Of a stretch of 64,000 nt of DNA, positions 24,833 to 34,115 are shown piece by piece. Source of the DNA: Bin87 sp965116565 (GTDB lineage Bacteria > Chloroflexota > Dehalococcoidia > Lucifugimonadales > UBA3495); assembly GCA_965116565.1 (NCBI GenBank), contig OZ220699.1, positions 2,480,001 to 2,544,000 of the forward strand, in the 5' to 3' direction. The number at the start of each line of letters is the position of its first letter. Position 1 is the stretch's first letter. The notes under the pieces are model-generated. The model had not been told where the DNA came from, did no database searches, and saw only the letters and a list, made by a program, of their open reading frames with translations. The translations under genes were made by a program, and so were the position numbers.

Positions 24833-25963
24833 ATGACCACCACCAACAAAAGCCGGTCCCTCGTGGTGATCCAGTTAGCTGGCGCCAATGACCCGTTGAA
24901 TACCGTCATCCCCTATACGGATGGACTGTATTATGACTTTCGCCCCAACGTGGGCGTCCCCACCGACCAGGTTATACCCATCGACGGGCGGTTTGCTTTC
25001 AATCCCAATATGGCTCCCATCAAAGCCCTTTGGGATGAAGGCAAGGTCGCCATAGTCAATGGCATTGGATACCCGAATCCGACCCGCTCGCATTTCCGCA
25101 GCATGGACATCTGGCACACGTGCGAGCCGGAAAAGATAGCCACCGAAGGATGGTTGGGCAGGGTCATACGCGACCTTGACCCCCACGGTCAGAACGTCAT
25201 CACCGGTGTGAATTTCGGACGCGGTTTGCCTCGCTCCATGGGCGCTCCCGGCGTCCCGGTCGCATCCGTTGGCAATCTCGAAACTTACGGACTATTCCCC
25301 GACGTTGAGGAAGAGCGCATCCGCGGCCTGTGCCTCGATGCGTTTGGAAAGATGTACGGCGGCACCATCCAGGACGCGGTCATGGACTACCTTGGCCAAA
25401 CTGGGCGTGATGCGCTCAAGGGCGCCGACATCCTGCGTACCGCTCCCGAAAGCTATTCGTCCTCCATCGAATACGCCGACAATCCGATCTCCCAGGCCCT
25501 CAAGAACGCCGCGCAAGTGATGTCCGCCGACCTCGGCACTCGCATCTATTACACCCAGCACGGCAGTTTTGACACCCACGGCGACGAGGTCAACGTGCAC
25601 GGCGGTCTGTGGAGTCAGGTCGCCGGCGCCGTCAGCGATTTCATGGCCGACCTGGAGGAACACGGCAAGGCGGACGACGCCATCGTCCTCATCTGGACGG
25701 AATTCGGTCGACGCATCCGCGACAACGGTTCGGGGACCGACCACGGCTCCGGAGGCACCGCGTTCATCATAGGTAACCAGATCGACGGCGGTTTCTACGG
25801 CGAATACCCGTCGCTGGCCGAAAAGGACCAGTTGGACGGTGACCTGCACTTTAACAACGATTTCCGTTCCACCTATTCGACCATCGCTGACCGGTGGCTG
25901 GGGCTGGATCCCGTCCCCATCGTCAACGGGCAATTCGAGCAGTGGGACTTCGTCCGCAGCTAG
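24833..25963 (+). CDS. DUF1501 family protein (no signal peptide)
   Basis: 376 residues of the DUF1501 family (alkaline-phosphatase-like fold, predicted sulfatase/phosphatase relatives). Diagnostic parts are LVVIQLAGANDPLNTVIPY at the start, RSHFRSMDIWHT, TQHGSFDTHGDEV, and WTEFGRRIRDNGSGTDHGSGG near the end. Most family members carry a Tat signal; here the protein starts directly at the fold (TTTNKSRS), so cytoplasmic location is predicted. ATG 24833 follows AGGAGG. It is paired with DUF1800, 51 bases downstream, a widely conserved association of unknown function. Confidence 0.9.
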   Translation: MTTTNKSRSLVVIQLAGANDPLNTVIPYTDGLYYDFRPNVGVPTDQVIPIDGRFAFNPNMAPIKALWDEGKVAIVNGIGYPNPTRSHFRSMDIWHTCEPEKIATEGWLGRVIRDLDPHGQNVITGVNFGRGLPRSMGAPGVPVASVGNLETYGLFPDVEEERIRGLCLDAFGKMYGGTIQDAVMDYLGQTGRDALKGADILRTAPESYSSSIEYADNPISQALKNAAQVMSADLGTRIYYTQHGSFDTHGDEVNVHGGLWSQVAGAVSDFMADLEEHGKADDAIVLIWTEFGRRIRDNGSGTDHGSGGTAFIIGNQIDGGFYGEYPSLAEKDQLDGDLHFNNDFRSTYSTIADRWLGLDPVPIVNGQFEQWDFVRS

Positions 25964-26014
25964 GTCGCATTGCGCGACGTTGAACCCATCTAAGTCATAA
26001 CTGAGGAGGCAATT

Positions 26015-27430
26015 ATGAGTAGTGCCGACATTGCCTTGATGGCTCACCTGATGCGGCGAGCCGGATTCGGCGCAAGCCGAGACGAGCTGGAACAGAGGGT
26101 GGCCCAGGGCTATGAAGCCGCGGTGGAGGATCTGCTCCATCCCGGCGACGCCAACACAATGCCCGACGACGTCATCCGTCGCTACCACTCCGAAATGGGC
26201 GAGATGCGCGAACTGAACAGCGCCGGAGCCTATTGGATGTACCGGATGGTCACCACCGACAACCAGTTGGAGGAGAAGCTTGCCCTGTTCTGGCATGGCC
26301 TGTTCGCCACCGGCTACTCCAAGCTGAACCAGGCGAGCGCGTTGACCAACCAAATCAGGACTTTCCGCAATCACGCCTTGGGTTCCTTCCGGACCATGCT
26401 GGTGGAATTGTCCAAGGATCCGGCCATGATCATCTGGCTGGACAACCACGACAACCACAAGGATGACATCAACGAGAACTATGGCCGTGAGCTGCTTGAA
26501 CTCTTCTCGATGGGCATCGGCAACTATACCGAAGACGACGTAAAAGAGTGTGCCCGCGCCTTTACCGGCTGGACACTGGGCAACGCCGAGTACATGTCCA
26601 CCAGGGCCAGCAGGGACTCCATATGGCCGTACAGCCGCATCAACTGGCACTTCAACTACCGCGAACACGATCACGACGACGGCGAGAAGACATTCCTCGG
26701 CCACACCGGCAACTTCAACGGCGATGACATCATCGACATCATCGTGCAACAGGAAGCAACGGCGCGCTTTATTAGCACCCGCCTGTTTCAATTCTTTGCC
26801 GCGGACGAGGTTGATGAAGCCGGAGAAGTAGTCATTGAAGAAATGGTGCGGTCCTACTTCCAATCGGACTTCGAGATCCGATCCGTCCTGCGTACCTTGT
26901 TCAACTCCGATTACTTCAAGTCGGAGGAGGCGCGTTTTGCGCGCGTTAAGGGTCCGGTGGAGTTGGTGGTGGGAGCCGTTCGCATGGCGGGCACTTACCA
27001 GCAGCCGACATTTGGCGCCGACCAACTGGCCCGCCAGAGCATGTACATGGGTCAGGGGATCTTCCAGCCGCCCAGTGTGGAAGGTTGGCACGAAGGCGCC
27101 GAGTGGATCGACAGCGGGGCGCTGGTGGAACGCGTGAACTTCGTCGGCCAGGAACTCGGCGATCCCTCTCATCCGGGCGTAAAGGCCATCATAGATCGCC
27201 TGGCCCGGGAGGGTAACGGTCTGCTATCTCCCCAGGAACAGGTGATGGGCTGCGCCGATCTGATCGGTCCCATAGAACTATCCGAGGCCACCGCTACGTC
27301 CATACGGGAGTTCGCCAACGAGCAGGGGAACGCGGATCTGAGGGATGGTTCACGCACTGAGGCTGATGACCAGCGCATCGCGAACCTCCTGCGCTTGTTG
27401 ACCGCAACGCGGGAGTACCAACTCGCCTGA
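26015..27430 (+). CDS. DUF1800 family protein
   Basis: 471-residue all-helical DUF1800 protein. It opens with HLMRRAGFGASRDELE and contains the typical LALFWHGLFATGYSK, INENYGRELLELFSMGIGNYTEDDV and CARAFTGWTL segments. The C-terminal part has FQPPSVEGWHEGAEWID. No signal peptide is present, matching its DUF1501 partner. The function is unknown; family pairs often sit with surface or secretion genes, but here the downstream genes are metabolic. Ribosome site TGAGGAGG. Confidence 0.9.
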   Translation: MSSADIALMAHLMRRAGFGASRDELEQRVAQGYEAAVEDLLHPGDANTMPDDVIRRYHSEMGEMRELNSAGAYWMYRMVTTDNQLEEKLALFWHGLFATGYSKLNQASALTNQIRTFRNHALGSFRTMLVELSKDPAMIIWLDNHDNHKDDINENYGRELLELFSMGIGNYTEDDVKECARAFTGWTLGNAEYMSTRASRDSIWPYSRINWHFNYREHDHDDGEKTFLGHTGNFNGDDIIDIIVQQEATARFISTRLFQFFAADEVDEAGEVVIEEMVRSYFQSDFEIRSVLRTLFNSDYFKSEEARFARVKGPVELVVGAVRMAGTYQQPTFGADQLARQSMYMGQGIFQPPSVEGWHEGAEWIDSGALVERVNFVGQELGDPSHPGVKAIIDRLAREGNGLLSPQEQVMGCADLIGPIELSEATATSIREFANEQGNADLRDGSRTEADDQRIANLLRLLTATREYQLA

Positions 27431-27463
27431 TCGTCGGCAGACCCATCCCACCGTGCACCAAAA

Positions 27464-27485
27464 GGGGCGACCGACCGGTCGCCCC
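27464..27485. repeat. dispersed palindrome, GGGGCGACC variant (copy 3)
   Basis: 9-bp inverted repeat GGGGCGACC / GGTCGCCCC with a 4-base loop, lying between the DUF1800 stop and the NHL gene. Same spacing and GGGGCGA core as copies at 658 and 616xx. In this position it could also attenuate transcription into the NHL-glc genes. Confidence 0.62.
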
Positions 27486-27509
27486 TAACCGAAAACAGGA
27501 GACGCCTCT

Positions 27510-28544
27510 ATGACAACCGCGACTGCGGTAAGTGCCGGTCCGATCGAATACGTCAAAACCATTGGCCTCACCACTAATCAGAGCGGGCGGGGTTTCATCA
27601 ACCCCTACGACTGTTGCTTCACCAACGACGGTCGCATCTTGGTGCTTAACCACGCGGACGCGGCCCGCGCTGCGCTCATCCGTATCGGTGTCCTCAACTG
27701 GGATGAGGAATACCTGGGTGAATTCAGTAAGGGCACCGGCCGCGGCGAGGGCCAGTGGATGCTACCTATATCGATGGCCATCAGTTCGGATCAACGCGTG
27801 CATGTCACGGACGAGCACCTGCATCGGGTCTCGGTATTCGATACGGACGGAGATTTCATCCGGATGTGGGGTGAGAAGGGCGACGCATTGGGGCAACTCA
27901 ATGGGCCAGCCGGCGTTTCCGTTGCGCCCGACGGCACCGTATACGTAGCGGAGCAGTACAACCACCGCGTTCAGGTTTTCACCCCTGAGGGCGATCCTGT
28001 AACCCAATGGGGCGGTTTCGGCGATGGACCTGGACAATTCAACATGCCGTGGGGGGTTGGTCTGGATACGTCCGGGAACGTGTATGTGGCGGACTGGAGA
28101 AACGACCGGATCCAGAAGTTCACCGACGCCGGCCAGCACTTGGCAACTTACGGTTCGTCAGGGGTTGGCGATGGACAATTTAGCCGTCCCTCAGGCGTCT
28201 GTGTTGACTCCGGCGGGTACATCTACGTCTCCGATTGGGGCAATGAGCGGGTGCAACTGCTCGACCCGGACGGAAACTTCGTGCAGACCCTCCGCGGCCA
28301 GGCCACCCTGTCCAAGTGGGCCCAGGATTTCATGTCGGTGAATCCCGACGAATACAACACCCGGCAAATCGCCAATCTGGTCCCCGACTTGCCGGATCAC
28401 CTTGATACTCCTTATCTCATCTCTGCGCAGACAGAGCCGTACTTCTGGGGTCCGGTATCGCTGAGGCTCGACCCGGAGGAGCGGTTGTTCGTAGTGGAAG
28501 CCAATCGCCACCGTATCCAGGTGTACCAGCGTCGCAAGGATTGA
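27510..28544 (+). CDS. NHL-repeat beta-propeller protein
   Basis: 344 residues made of NHL repeats, each about 45 long with the pattern L-x-x-P-x-G-V-x-V/D...V-Y-V-A-D...N-x-R-V/I-Q-x-F. Clear examples are LNGPAGVSVAPDGTVYVAEQYNHR, MPWGVGLDTSGNVYVADWRNDR and RPSGVCVDSGGYIYVSDWGNER. There is no signal peptide or enzyme domain. Such propellers bind proteins, RNA or ligands. Only 7 bases separate it from glcD, so it is probably co-translated with glycolate oxidase. Confidence 0.9.
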   Translation: MTTATAVSAGPIEYVKTIGLTTNQSGRGFINPYDCCFTNDGRILVLNHADAARAALIRIGVLNWDEEYLGEFSKGTGRGEGQWMLPISMAISSDQRVHVTDEHLHRVSVFDTDGDFIRMWGEKGDALGQLNGPAGVSVAPDGTVYVAEQYNHRVQVFTPEGDPVTQWGGFGDGPGQFNMPWGVGLDTSGNVYVADWRNDRIQKFTDAGQHLATYGSSGVGDGQFSRPSGVCVDSGGYIYVSDWGNERVQLLDPDGNFVQTLRGQATLSKWAQDFMSVNPDEYNTRQIANLVPDLPDHLDTPYLISAQTEPYFWGPVSLRLDPEERLFVVEANRHRIQVYQRRKD

Positions 28545-28551
28545 TCGACCA

Positions 28552-29985
28552 TTGTCGAATGACGATTTCATAGCCAGGATCAAGGCCATCGTTGGGGACG
28601 ATTATGTAATCGATCACCGCGAAGATCTGTTGGTGTATGAGTATGACGGCTCTGTCGACCGCTCAATGCCTCGAGCGGTCGTTCTGCCGGCCAACACCCA
28701 GGAAGTCAGTCGGGTCATGGCTTTGGCGTATGAAGCCGGCGTCACGGTTGTCGGGCGCGGCAGTGGCACCGGCCTCAGCGGCGGCGCTATCACGCCTCCC
28801 GATGGCTTGCAGATCGCATTCCCGCGAATGGACCGGATCCTCGAAGTCGACACCGTCAACCGCACCGCACTGGTTGAACCGGGCGTGATCAACCTTGACT
28901 TGGACAACCACGTTCGCAAGTTCGGAATGAGGTATGCTCCGGACCCGTCGAGCCAGCGGGCTTGCAGCTTGGGCGGGAACATCGCGGAGAATGCCGGCGG
29001 GCCTCATTGCCTGGCCTACGGTGCTACCACCAACCACGTAATCGGCATGGAGGTGGTTCTCGAAGACGGCGAGGTCGTCTACCTGGGTGGTCAGGCCCGC
29101 GAAGCAACGGGCTATGACCTGCGCGGCGCGTTCGTGGGCTCCGAGGGAACGTTCGGCATCGCCACGCAAATCCTCGTGCGTTTATTGCCAACCCCGGAAT
29201 CGGTCCGCACCTTCCTGGGGATATTCCCCGATATCGATTCCGCCTGTACCGCCGTTTCCGCGGTGATCGGATACGGGATCGTACCGGCCGCGCTCGAGAT
29301 GATCGATGCACTGAGCATCAAGGCCGTACAGAACGTCACCGACGCTGGCTACCCCAACGATGCCGGCGCTGTCTTGCTCATCGAACTGGAAGGTTTGCAG
29401 GAAGAGGTGGAGGAAGTTACCAGGGACGTCGAGTCCGCCTTGTGGGATACCGGAGCCGCCGACGTCCGGATCGCCGAGGACGACGCAGAGCGCGAACGCC
29501 TATGGGTCGGCCGCAAAACCGCGTTCGGCGCTTTCGGTACCATCGCTCCCAATTATTACCTAGTAGACGGCGTCGTTCCCAGAACCCGGTTGACCCATAT
29601 GCTGCGGAAAGTCGCCGAGGTCAGTGAGCGATACGGCATCACCATCGCCAACGTATTCCATGCCGGCGATGGCAACTTGCATCCGTGCATGCTGTTCGAC
29701 GCGCGTGAGCCCGGCGTGATGGAAAATGCCATGGCCGCGGCGGCAGAGCTGATGCAGGAATGCGCTGCCTTGGGAGGCACGCTCAGCGGCGAGCACGGCA
29801 TAGGCTTGGAAAAGAAGGAATTCATGCCCCTGGTATACGACCCTGAAGACATGGTCGCCATGCAACGCGTCAGAGAAGCCTTCGCTCCGCAAAACCGTCT
29901 TAATCCTGGCAAAATTTTCCCGGATGGAAGTTACTACAGGCCGGTCCCACACCCAGCGGCCCACGCTGCTGGCCTGTACGCATGA
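28552..29985 (+). CDS. glcD: glycolate oxidase FAD-binding subunit GlcD
   Basis: FAD-linked oxidase subunit that oxidises glycolate (or D-lactate-like acids) to the oxoacid. 477 residues. The FAD PP-loop VVGRGSGTGLSGGAI is near residue 65, followed by PDPSSQRACSLGGNIAENAGGPHC and GSEGTFGIAT. The C-terminal substrate domain has VFHAGDGNLHPCMLFD and the closing SGEHGIGLEKKEFM, RLNPGKIFPDG. The start is TTG 28552. It is followed by glcE (3 bases) and glcF; the three genes encode one membrane-associated complex. Confidence 0.93.
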   Translation: MSNDDFIARIKAIVGDDYVIDHREDLLVYEYDGSVDRSMPRAVVLPANTQEVSRVMALAYEAGVTVVGRGSGTGLSGGAITPPDGLQIAFPRMDRILEVDTVNRTALVEPGVINLDLDNHVRKFGMRYAPDPSSQRACSLGGNIAENAGGPHCLAYGATTNHVIGMEVVLEDGEVVYLGGQAREATGYDLRGAFVGSEGTFGIATQILVRLLPTPESVRTFLGIFPDIDSACTAVSAVIGYGIVPAALEMIDALSIKAVQNVTDAGYPNDAGAVLLIELEGLQEEVEEVTRDVESALWDTGAADVRIAEDDAERERLWVGRKTAFGAFGTIAPNYYLVDGVVPRTRLTHMLRKVAEVSERYGITIANVFHAGDGNLHPCMLFDAREPGVMENAMAAAAELMQECAALGGTLSGEHGIGLEKKEFMPLVYDPEDMVAMQRVREAFAPQNRLNPGKIFPDGSYYRPVPHPAAHAAGLYA

Positions 29986-29988
29986 TGC

Positions 29989-31338
29989 ATGGCGGCGTTT
30001 GCTGAATCGGCCCGCGATCTCAACGAAGAATTGGGGCAGTTGCTTGGGCGAGACCGGATCCGTGGTTCGGGCCGCCTGAACGACTACGCGATTGGCCAAT
30101 TCGTCCCGATGGCGGTCGTGACCCCCCACGAGGTCGACGAAGTTTCTGCGGTGTTGAGGTGGGCCCACGATAGCGGCATTTCAGTGTATCCATCCGGGGG
30201 CCGCACTCTCATCCATCTCGGAAATTCGCCAGTAAGTCCCGGCGTCGTTCTCGATCTCACTGATTTGGACCAGTTGGTCGATTTCCAACCTGCGGACCTC
30301 ACCGTTCGTGTCCAGGCCGGTATGTCCATTGCCAAACTGGACGCGGCGCTGGCGCAGGACGGCAAATACGTCCCTCTGGCGGCTCCGATGCCAGGCCGGG
30401 CTACCGTCGGTGGTACGTTGGCTACCGGAGTCAGCGGCCCGTTGCGCTCTACCTACGGGTTGCCCCGGGACTGGCTCATCGGGATGACAGTCGTCGGAAG
30501 CGATGGCGCCGTGAGCAAATGCGGCGGTCAGGTCGTCAAGAACGTTACCGGATATGATCTGAATCGCCTGTACACCGGCTCATTGGGAACTCTTGCGGTA
30601 ATCACGGAGGCGACTTTCAAGATCACTCCTGCGCCCACGGCTTGGGCCGCAATAGTCGGGGCTTTCGACAGCGATCAGACCGCGGTGGCAGCTTGCCGCG
30701 ATCTCTTGTCCCAACCCTACGCTCCCCATGCGTTGCACCTTTTGAATCCCGAAGCGGCGCACCACTTACGGGGCGTCCGCTTACCGGCCGGATATGGTCC
30801 TGTGGCCATCGCCGTCGTCGCCGGCCGGCCCGCGTCCACCCGGCGCAGGGTTGAAGATATCGCCATGGCCTGGCTGGACTCCGCCAGCACCCTGCGAATC
30901 GACGGAGAAGACGCGGTTCAAATGACGGATGCGTTGGGTGACATGCCGGTGGACCCGCACAATCCGCCCACGGTGTGCATCCGCGTGATCGCACGGCCCA
31001 GCGCTTTAGACCAGTTGATGGCGATGGGGTGTCATCAAATCGGTGGCGTCAAACCGGGCACGGTAGTTGATACTGGATTCGGAGGGGGGCGCCTGTTGTG
31101 GTGGAACGATGTTTCTGACGGAGACCCGGGCCATATCGCCGGATGCCTGCGGGATATCCAGAGAGCGGCGACCGCGTTGGGTGGTTCCGCAATCATCGAA
31201 ACATGCCCGCAAGAAGCGAAAGACCTGATCGACGTGTGGGGCCCGGAGCCCTCCGCGCTGGAAATAATGCGTCGTATCAAGCGTCAGTTCGACCCTCAGG
31301 GTGTGCTCAACCCCGGGCGTTTCGTCGGAGGATTGTGA
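29989..31338 (+). CDS. glcE: glycolate oxidase FAD-binding subunit GlcE
   Basis: 449 residues, shorter FAD-binding relative of GlcD. The FAD loop is VYPSGGRTLIHLGN, followed by APMPGRATVGGTLATGVSGPLR and GGQVVKNVTGYDLNRLYTGSLGTLAVI, the typical GlcE VTGYD segment. It ends in RIKRQFDPQGVLNPGRFVGG. The stop overlaps the glcF ATG by one base, so translation is coupled. GlcE is needed for the GlcDEF complex but lacks the second catalytic half seen in GlcD. Confidence 0.9.
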   Translation: MAAFAESARDLNEELGQLLGRDRIRGSGRLNDYAIGQFVPMAVVTPHEVDEVSAVLRWAHDSGISVYPSGGRTLIHLGNSPVSPGVVLDLTDLDQLVDFQPADLTVRVQAGMSIAKLDAALAQDGKYVPLAAPMPGRATVGGTLATGVSGPLRSTYGLPRDWLIGMTVVGSDGAVSKCGGQVVKNVTGYDLNRLYTGSLGTLAVITEATFKITPAPTAWAAIVGAFDSDQTAVAACRDLLSQPYAPHALHLLNPEAAHHLRGVRLPAGYGPVAIAVVAGRPASTRRRVEDIAMAWLDSASTLRIDGEDAVQMTDALGDMPVDPHNPPTVCIRVIARPSALDQLMAMGCHQIGGVKPGTVVDTGFGGGRLLWWNDVSDGDPGHIAGCLRDIQRAATALGGSAIIETCPQEAKDLIDVWGPEPSALEIMRRIKRQFDPQGVLNPGRFVGGL

Positions 31339-32738
31339 TGGTCAACAGCGCGAATTCTGGCGTCGAGGAATTTCAGCACGCCGGCGGTGGGATCGACGCG
31401 GGCCACGGTTTCCCTTACGGAGTTCCGTTCGAGGGGTCCCTGAACGATGGGCCCGGTTTCGCGGGTGTTGATGCTCCGACTGAAGCGGATATGTACCGTT
31501 GCGTCCATTGCGGGTTGTGCCTCAGCTCTTGCCCCACCTATGTGGAGACTCGGCTGGAAACCGAATCGCCCAGAGGCCGCATCGCTTTGATGAAAGCGGT
31601 CCATGAGGGGAGAACCGGCATCAGCGATCGCTTGGTCTCCCATTGGGAACTGTGCCTGCAATGCCGGGCCTGCGAGGCGGTATGTCCATCCGGGGTTCCG
31701 TACGGGCGGCTCATGGAGCATACCCGTGCGCAAGTGCGCGAGAATGGCCTGCAAAGCCCTCAGTTGAATCGCTTGTCGCGACTCTTCCTCCGGGCCGCGC
31801 TGCCACATAATCGTCGGCTCCGGCTCGCCGGTCAGATAATGCGGATCTACCAGAGATCCGGCCTCCAGCGACTCGTGCGAAGCTCCGGAATCTTGAAAGC
31901 TCTGCCCGGCGATTTGGGTGTTATGGAAAGTCAGATGCCCGTGATGGGAGATAGGTTCTTCGCTCCCAGCCGTGGCGCTTTTCGTGCGGACGGGGAGCGA
32001 CGCTTGACCGTCGGTCTCCTGTCCGGTTGCGTCATGCCGATGATGCAGGGAGACGCCATGCGCGCCGCGGTGCGTGTGTTGCAGCGAAACGGTTGCGAGG
32101 TGGTAACCCCGACCGGCCAAGGATGTTGCGGCGCCCTCAACCTCCACGCCGGTGATCTGGACGTCGGCAGGCAGATGGCCCGGAGAAACATAGACGCGTT
32201 CCGCGCCGCCGGCGTTGATGTGATTGTGACCGCGTCGGCCGGCTGTGGCTCCTCGATGAAAGAGTATGCAGATCTGCTACGCGACGACCCCGAATACTCG
32301 GCTGCCGCCCGTGAGTTTGCCGACCAAACACGTGACGTCACCGAATTCCTGGCGGAACTGCCATTGGATCCGCCAAGGGCGGATCTGCCATGGTCAGTGA
32401 CCATGCAGGATCCGTGCCATCTCGCCCACGCCCAGCGAATCACCGAAGCCCCGCGAAAGGTGCTGACCAGCATCCCGGGGTTGCAACTGCTGGAAATGGC
32501 GGAATCATCCCTGTGCTGCGGGTCCGCGGGATTTTACTCCCTGATCCAGAGCGATATGTCCCAACGGTTGCAGACCAGAAAAATTGGAAATGCGCTGGCG
32601 ACCGGCGCTTCGATCATTGCCTCCGCAAATCCCGGTTGCATGGCCCAACTGGACCAGGGTTTGCGCAACGCCGGCGCGGACACCCGGGTCATGCACGTCG
32701 TGGAGATACTCGACGCCGCCTACCAGAAAGAAGGCTAG
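31338..32738 (+). CDS. glcF: glycolate oxidase iron-sulfur subunit GlcF
   Basis: 466 residues. Two [4Fe-4S] motifs sit in the N-terminal third: CVHCGLCLSSCPTY and CLQCRACEAVCPSGVPYG. Two CCG domains follow (GQGCCGALNLHAGD, then SSLCCGSAGFYSL) with a Cys-rich GCVMPMMQG start. It passes electrons from GlcD to the membrane quinone pool. ATG 31338 is used since it overlaps the glcE stop; the longer open frame from 31143 overlaps glcE and lacks homology. The first 50 residues (Gly/Asp-rich) precede the usual start. Confidence 0.93.
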   Translation: MVNSANSGVEEFQHAGGGIDAGHGFPYGVPFEGSLNDGPGFAGVDAPTEADMYRCVHCGLCLSSCPTYVETRLETESPRGRIALMKAVHEGRTGISDRLVSHWELCLQCRACEAVCPSGVPYGRLMEHTRAQVRENGLQSPQLNRLSRLFLRAALPHNRRLRLAGQIMRIYQRSGLQRLVRSSGILKALPGDLGVMESQMPVMGDRFFAPSRGAFRADGERRLTVGLLSGCVMPMMQGDAMRAAVRVLQRNGCEVVTPTGQGCCGALNLHAGDLDVGRQMARRNIDAFRAAGVDVIVTASAGCGSSMKEYADLLRDDPEYSAAAREFADQTRDVTEFLAELPLDPPRADLPWSVTMQDPCHLAHAQRITEAPRKVLTSIPGLQLLEMAESSLCCGSAGFYSLIQSDMSQRLQTRKIGNALATGASIIASANPGCMAQLDQGLRNAGADTRVMHVVEILDAAYQKEG

Positions 32739-32867
32739 CCTCCCTTAATTCGACCGGTCGCCCGCCGACGGTTGAGGACGTCGCCATGGCTAGTGCGGGT
32801 GTTCAAAGGTAAGGGCACGCCGCTACCAGCGATCAAACGCAGATGAGCTAACCCGCTGGGTTACGCA

Positions 32868-34070
32868 TCAGTCGGCGAAGGTGTTGGCGGCGAAGCTCCG
32901 CTGCGCCGCCGCGACGCTCGCGCCGAAAGCCACCTCGTAACCGGAATCAGCCAGGATCATTTCGAGCGCTGACAGCACGGACAACACGCTGCTTTCCCGC
33001 GCTCCCTCGCCCATCATACCGATTCGCCAAACTCGGTTGCGAAACTCGCCAAGGCCTCCGCTTACTTCGATGTTGAACTCGTTCAGCAGCCTCCCGCGCA
33101 CCGCCGCCTCGTCGATCCCGTCGGGAGACTTGACCACCGTAATCGGGTTCAACTGGTAGTCCTCGGCAGTGGCCAATTCCAAGCCCATGGCCGACAACCC
33201 GGCCCGCAAGCCCGCAGATACGTGGGCGTGCCGCGCGTGGCGTTCCTCGATCCCCTCCTCCATCATCATCCTGAGCGATTCGCGCATCGCGTACGTCATG
33301 GTTATGGGGCTGGTGTGGTGGTAGACGCGCTGAGTCTCGTTCCAGTACTCGGCAACGCCCTGGAGGTTGAAATAGAAACTCTCTACCCGTGTGGAACGCT
33401 TGTTGATGGCGTCCGTGGCGCGTTCTCCGAAGCTGACGGGCGCGAGGCCCGGAGGCGCTCCGAGGCATTTCTGGCTGGCGCTGTAGCACACGTCGATATC
33501 CCAGTCGTCCACCCGGACTTCATGGCTGCCCAGCGACGTTACCGCGTCGACCACCACCAGAGCGCCATAGCGGTGCGCCAACTCTATCGCGTCCTGCAAC
33601 GGAGTGAGGGCTCCCGTCGATGTTTCGGCGTGCACCAAACCTACCATTTTGGTCCCTGGATTGGTGTTCAGGGCGTGCTCCAGGGCATTGAGGTCCGCAG
33701 GCTCTCCCCAGGGAGAGTCCACCATGATCGTGTTCGCCCCGCATCGCTCGGCGATGTCAGCCAACCGCACGCCGAAGTAACCATTGCGGCACACGATGGC
33801 GGTATCGCCCCGCTCCAGCACGTTCACACACGCCGTTTCCATTGCGCCGGTGCCCGTCGCCGAAATTGGCATCGTCACATAGTTCTCGGTGTGGAACACC
33901 TGCCGCAGCATTTCGCAAACCTCGTCCATGATCTGGAAGAACAGGGGGTCGAGGTGGCCTACCACCGGCTGCGTCATCGCACGCAACACCCGGGGGTGGA
34001 CTGTGCAGGGGCCCGCGCCCAGGAGTAAACGGTTAGGTGCTTCGAATTCCTCTAGGTATGACTCGCTCAC
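32868..34070 (-). CDS. class V aminotransferase (alanine/serine-glyoxylate, PucG-like)
   Basis: 400-residue fold-type I aminotransferase of the AGT family. It has LLLGAGPCTVHPRVL at the start, ATGTGAMETACVN for phosphate binding, VVVDAVTSLGSHEV with the PLP Asp, and the Schiff-base Lys in CYSASQKCLGAPPG. It transfers an amino group from alanine, serine or a ureido acid to glyoxylate. The convergent glcDEF genes produce glyoxylate, so a glycolate-to-glycine pathway is a reasonable inference. GTG start at 34070. Confidence 0.9.
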   Translation of the reverse strand: MSESYLEEFEAPNRLLLGAGPCTVHPRVLRAMTQPVVGHLDPLFFQIMDEVCEMLRQVFHTENYVTMPISATGTGAMETACVNVLERGDTAIVCRNGYFGVRLADIAERCGANTIMVDSPWGEPADLNALEHALNTNPGTKMVGLVHAETSTGALTPLQDAIELAHRYGALVVVDAVTSLGSHEVRVDDWDIDVCYSASQKCLGAPPGLAPVSFGERATDAINKRSTRVESFYFNLQGVAEYWNETQRVYHHTSPITMTYAMRESLRMMMEEGIEERHARHAHVSAGLRAGLSAMGLELATAEDYQLNPITVVKSPDGIDEAAVRGRLLNEFNIEVSGGLGEFRNRVWRIGMMGEGARESSVLSVLSALEMILADSGYEVAFGASVAAAQRSFAANTFAD

Positions 34071-34115
34071 TGTGCTCTCCGTCTTTGGAATCTCTGCATG
34101 TCGGGGGCGGTCAGA

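Noticed and set aside
25292..27172. Long minus-strand open frame of 626 codons opposite DUF1501/DUF1800
   Set aside because: It is the antisense of two clearly conserved genes in a GC-rich region; its translation is low-information with no domain.
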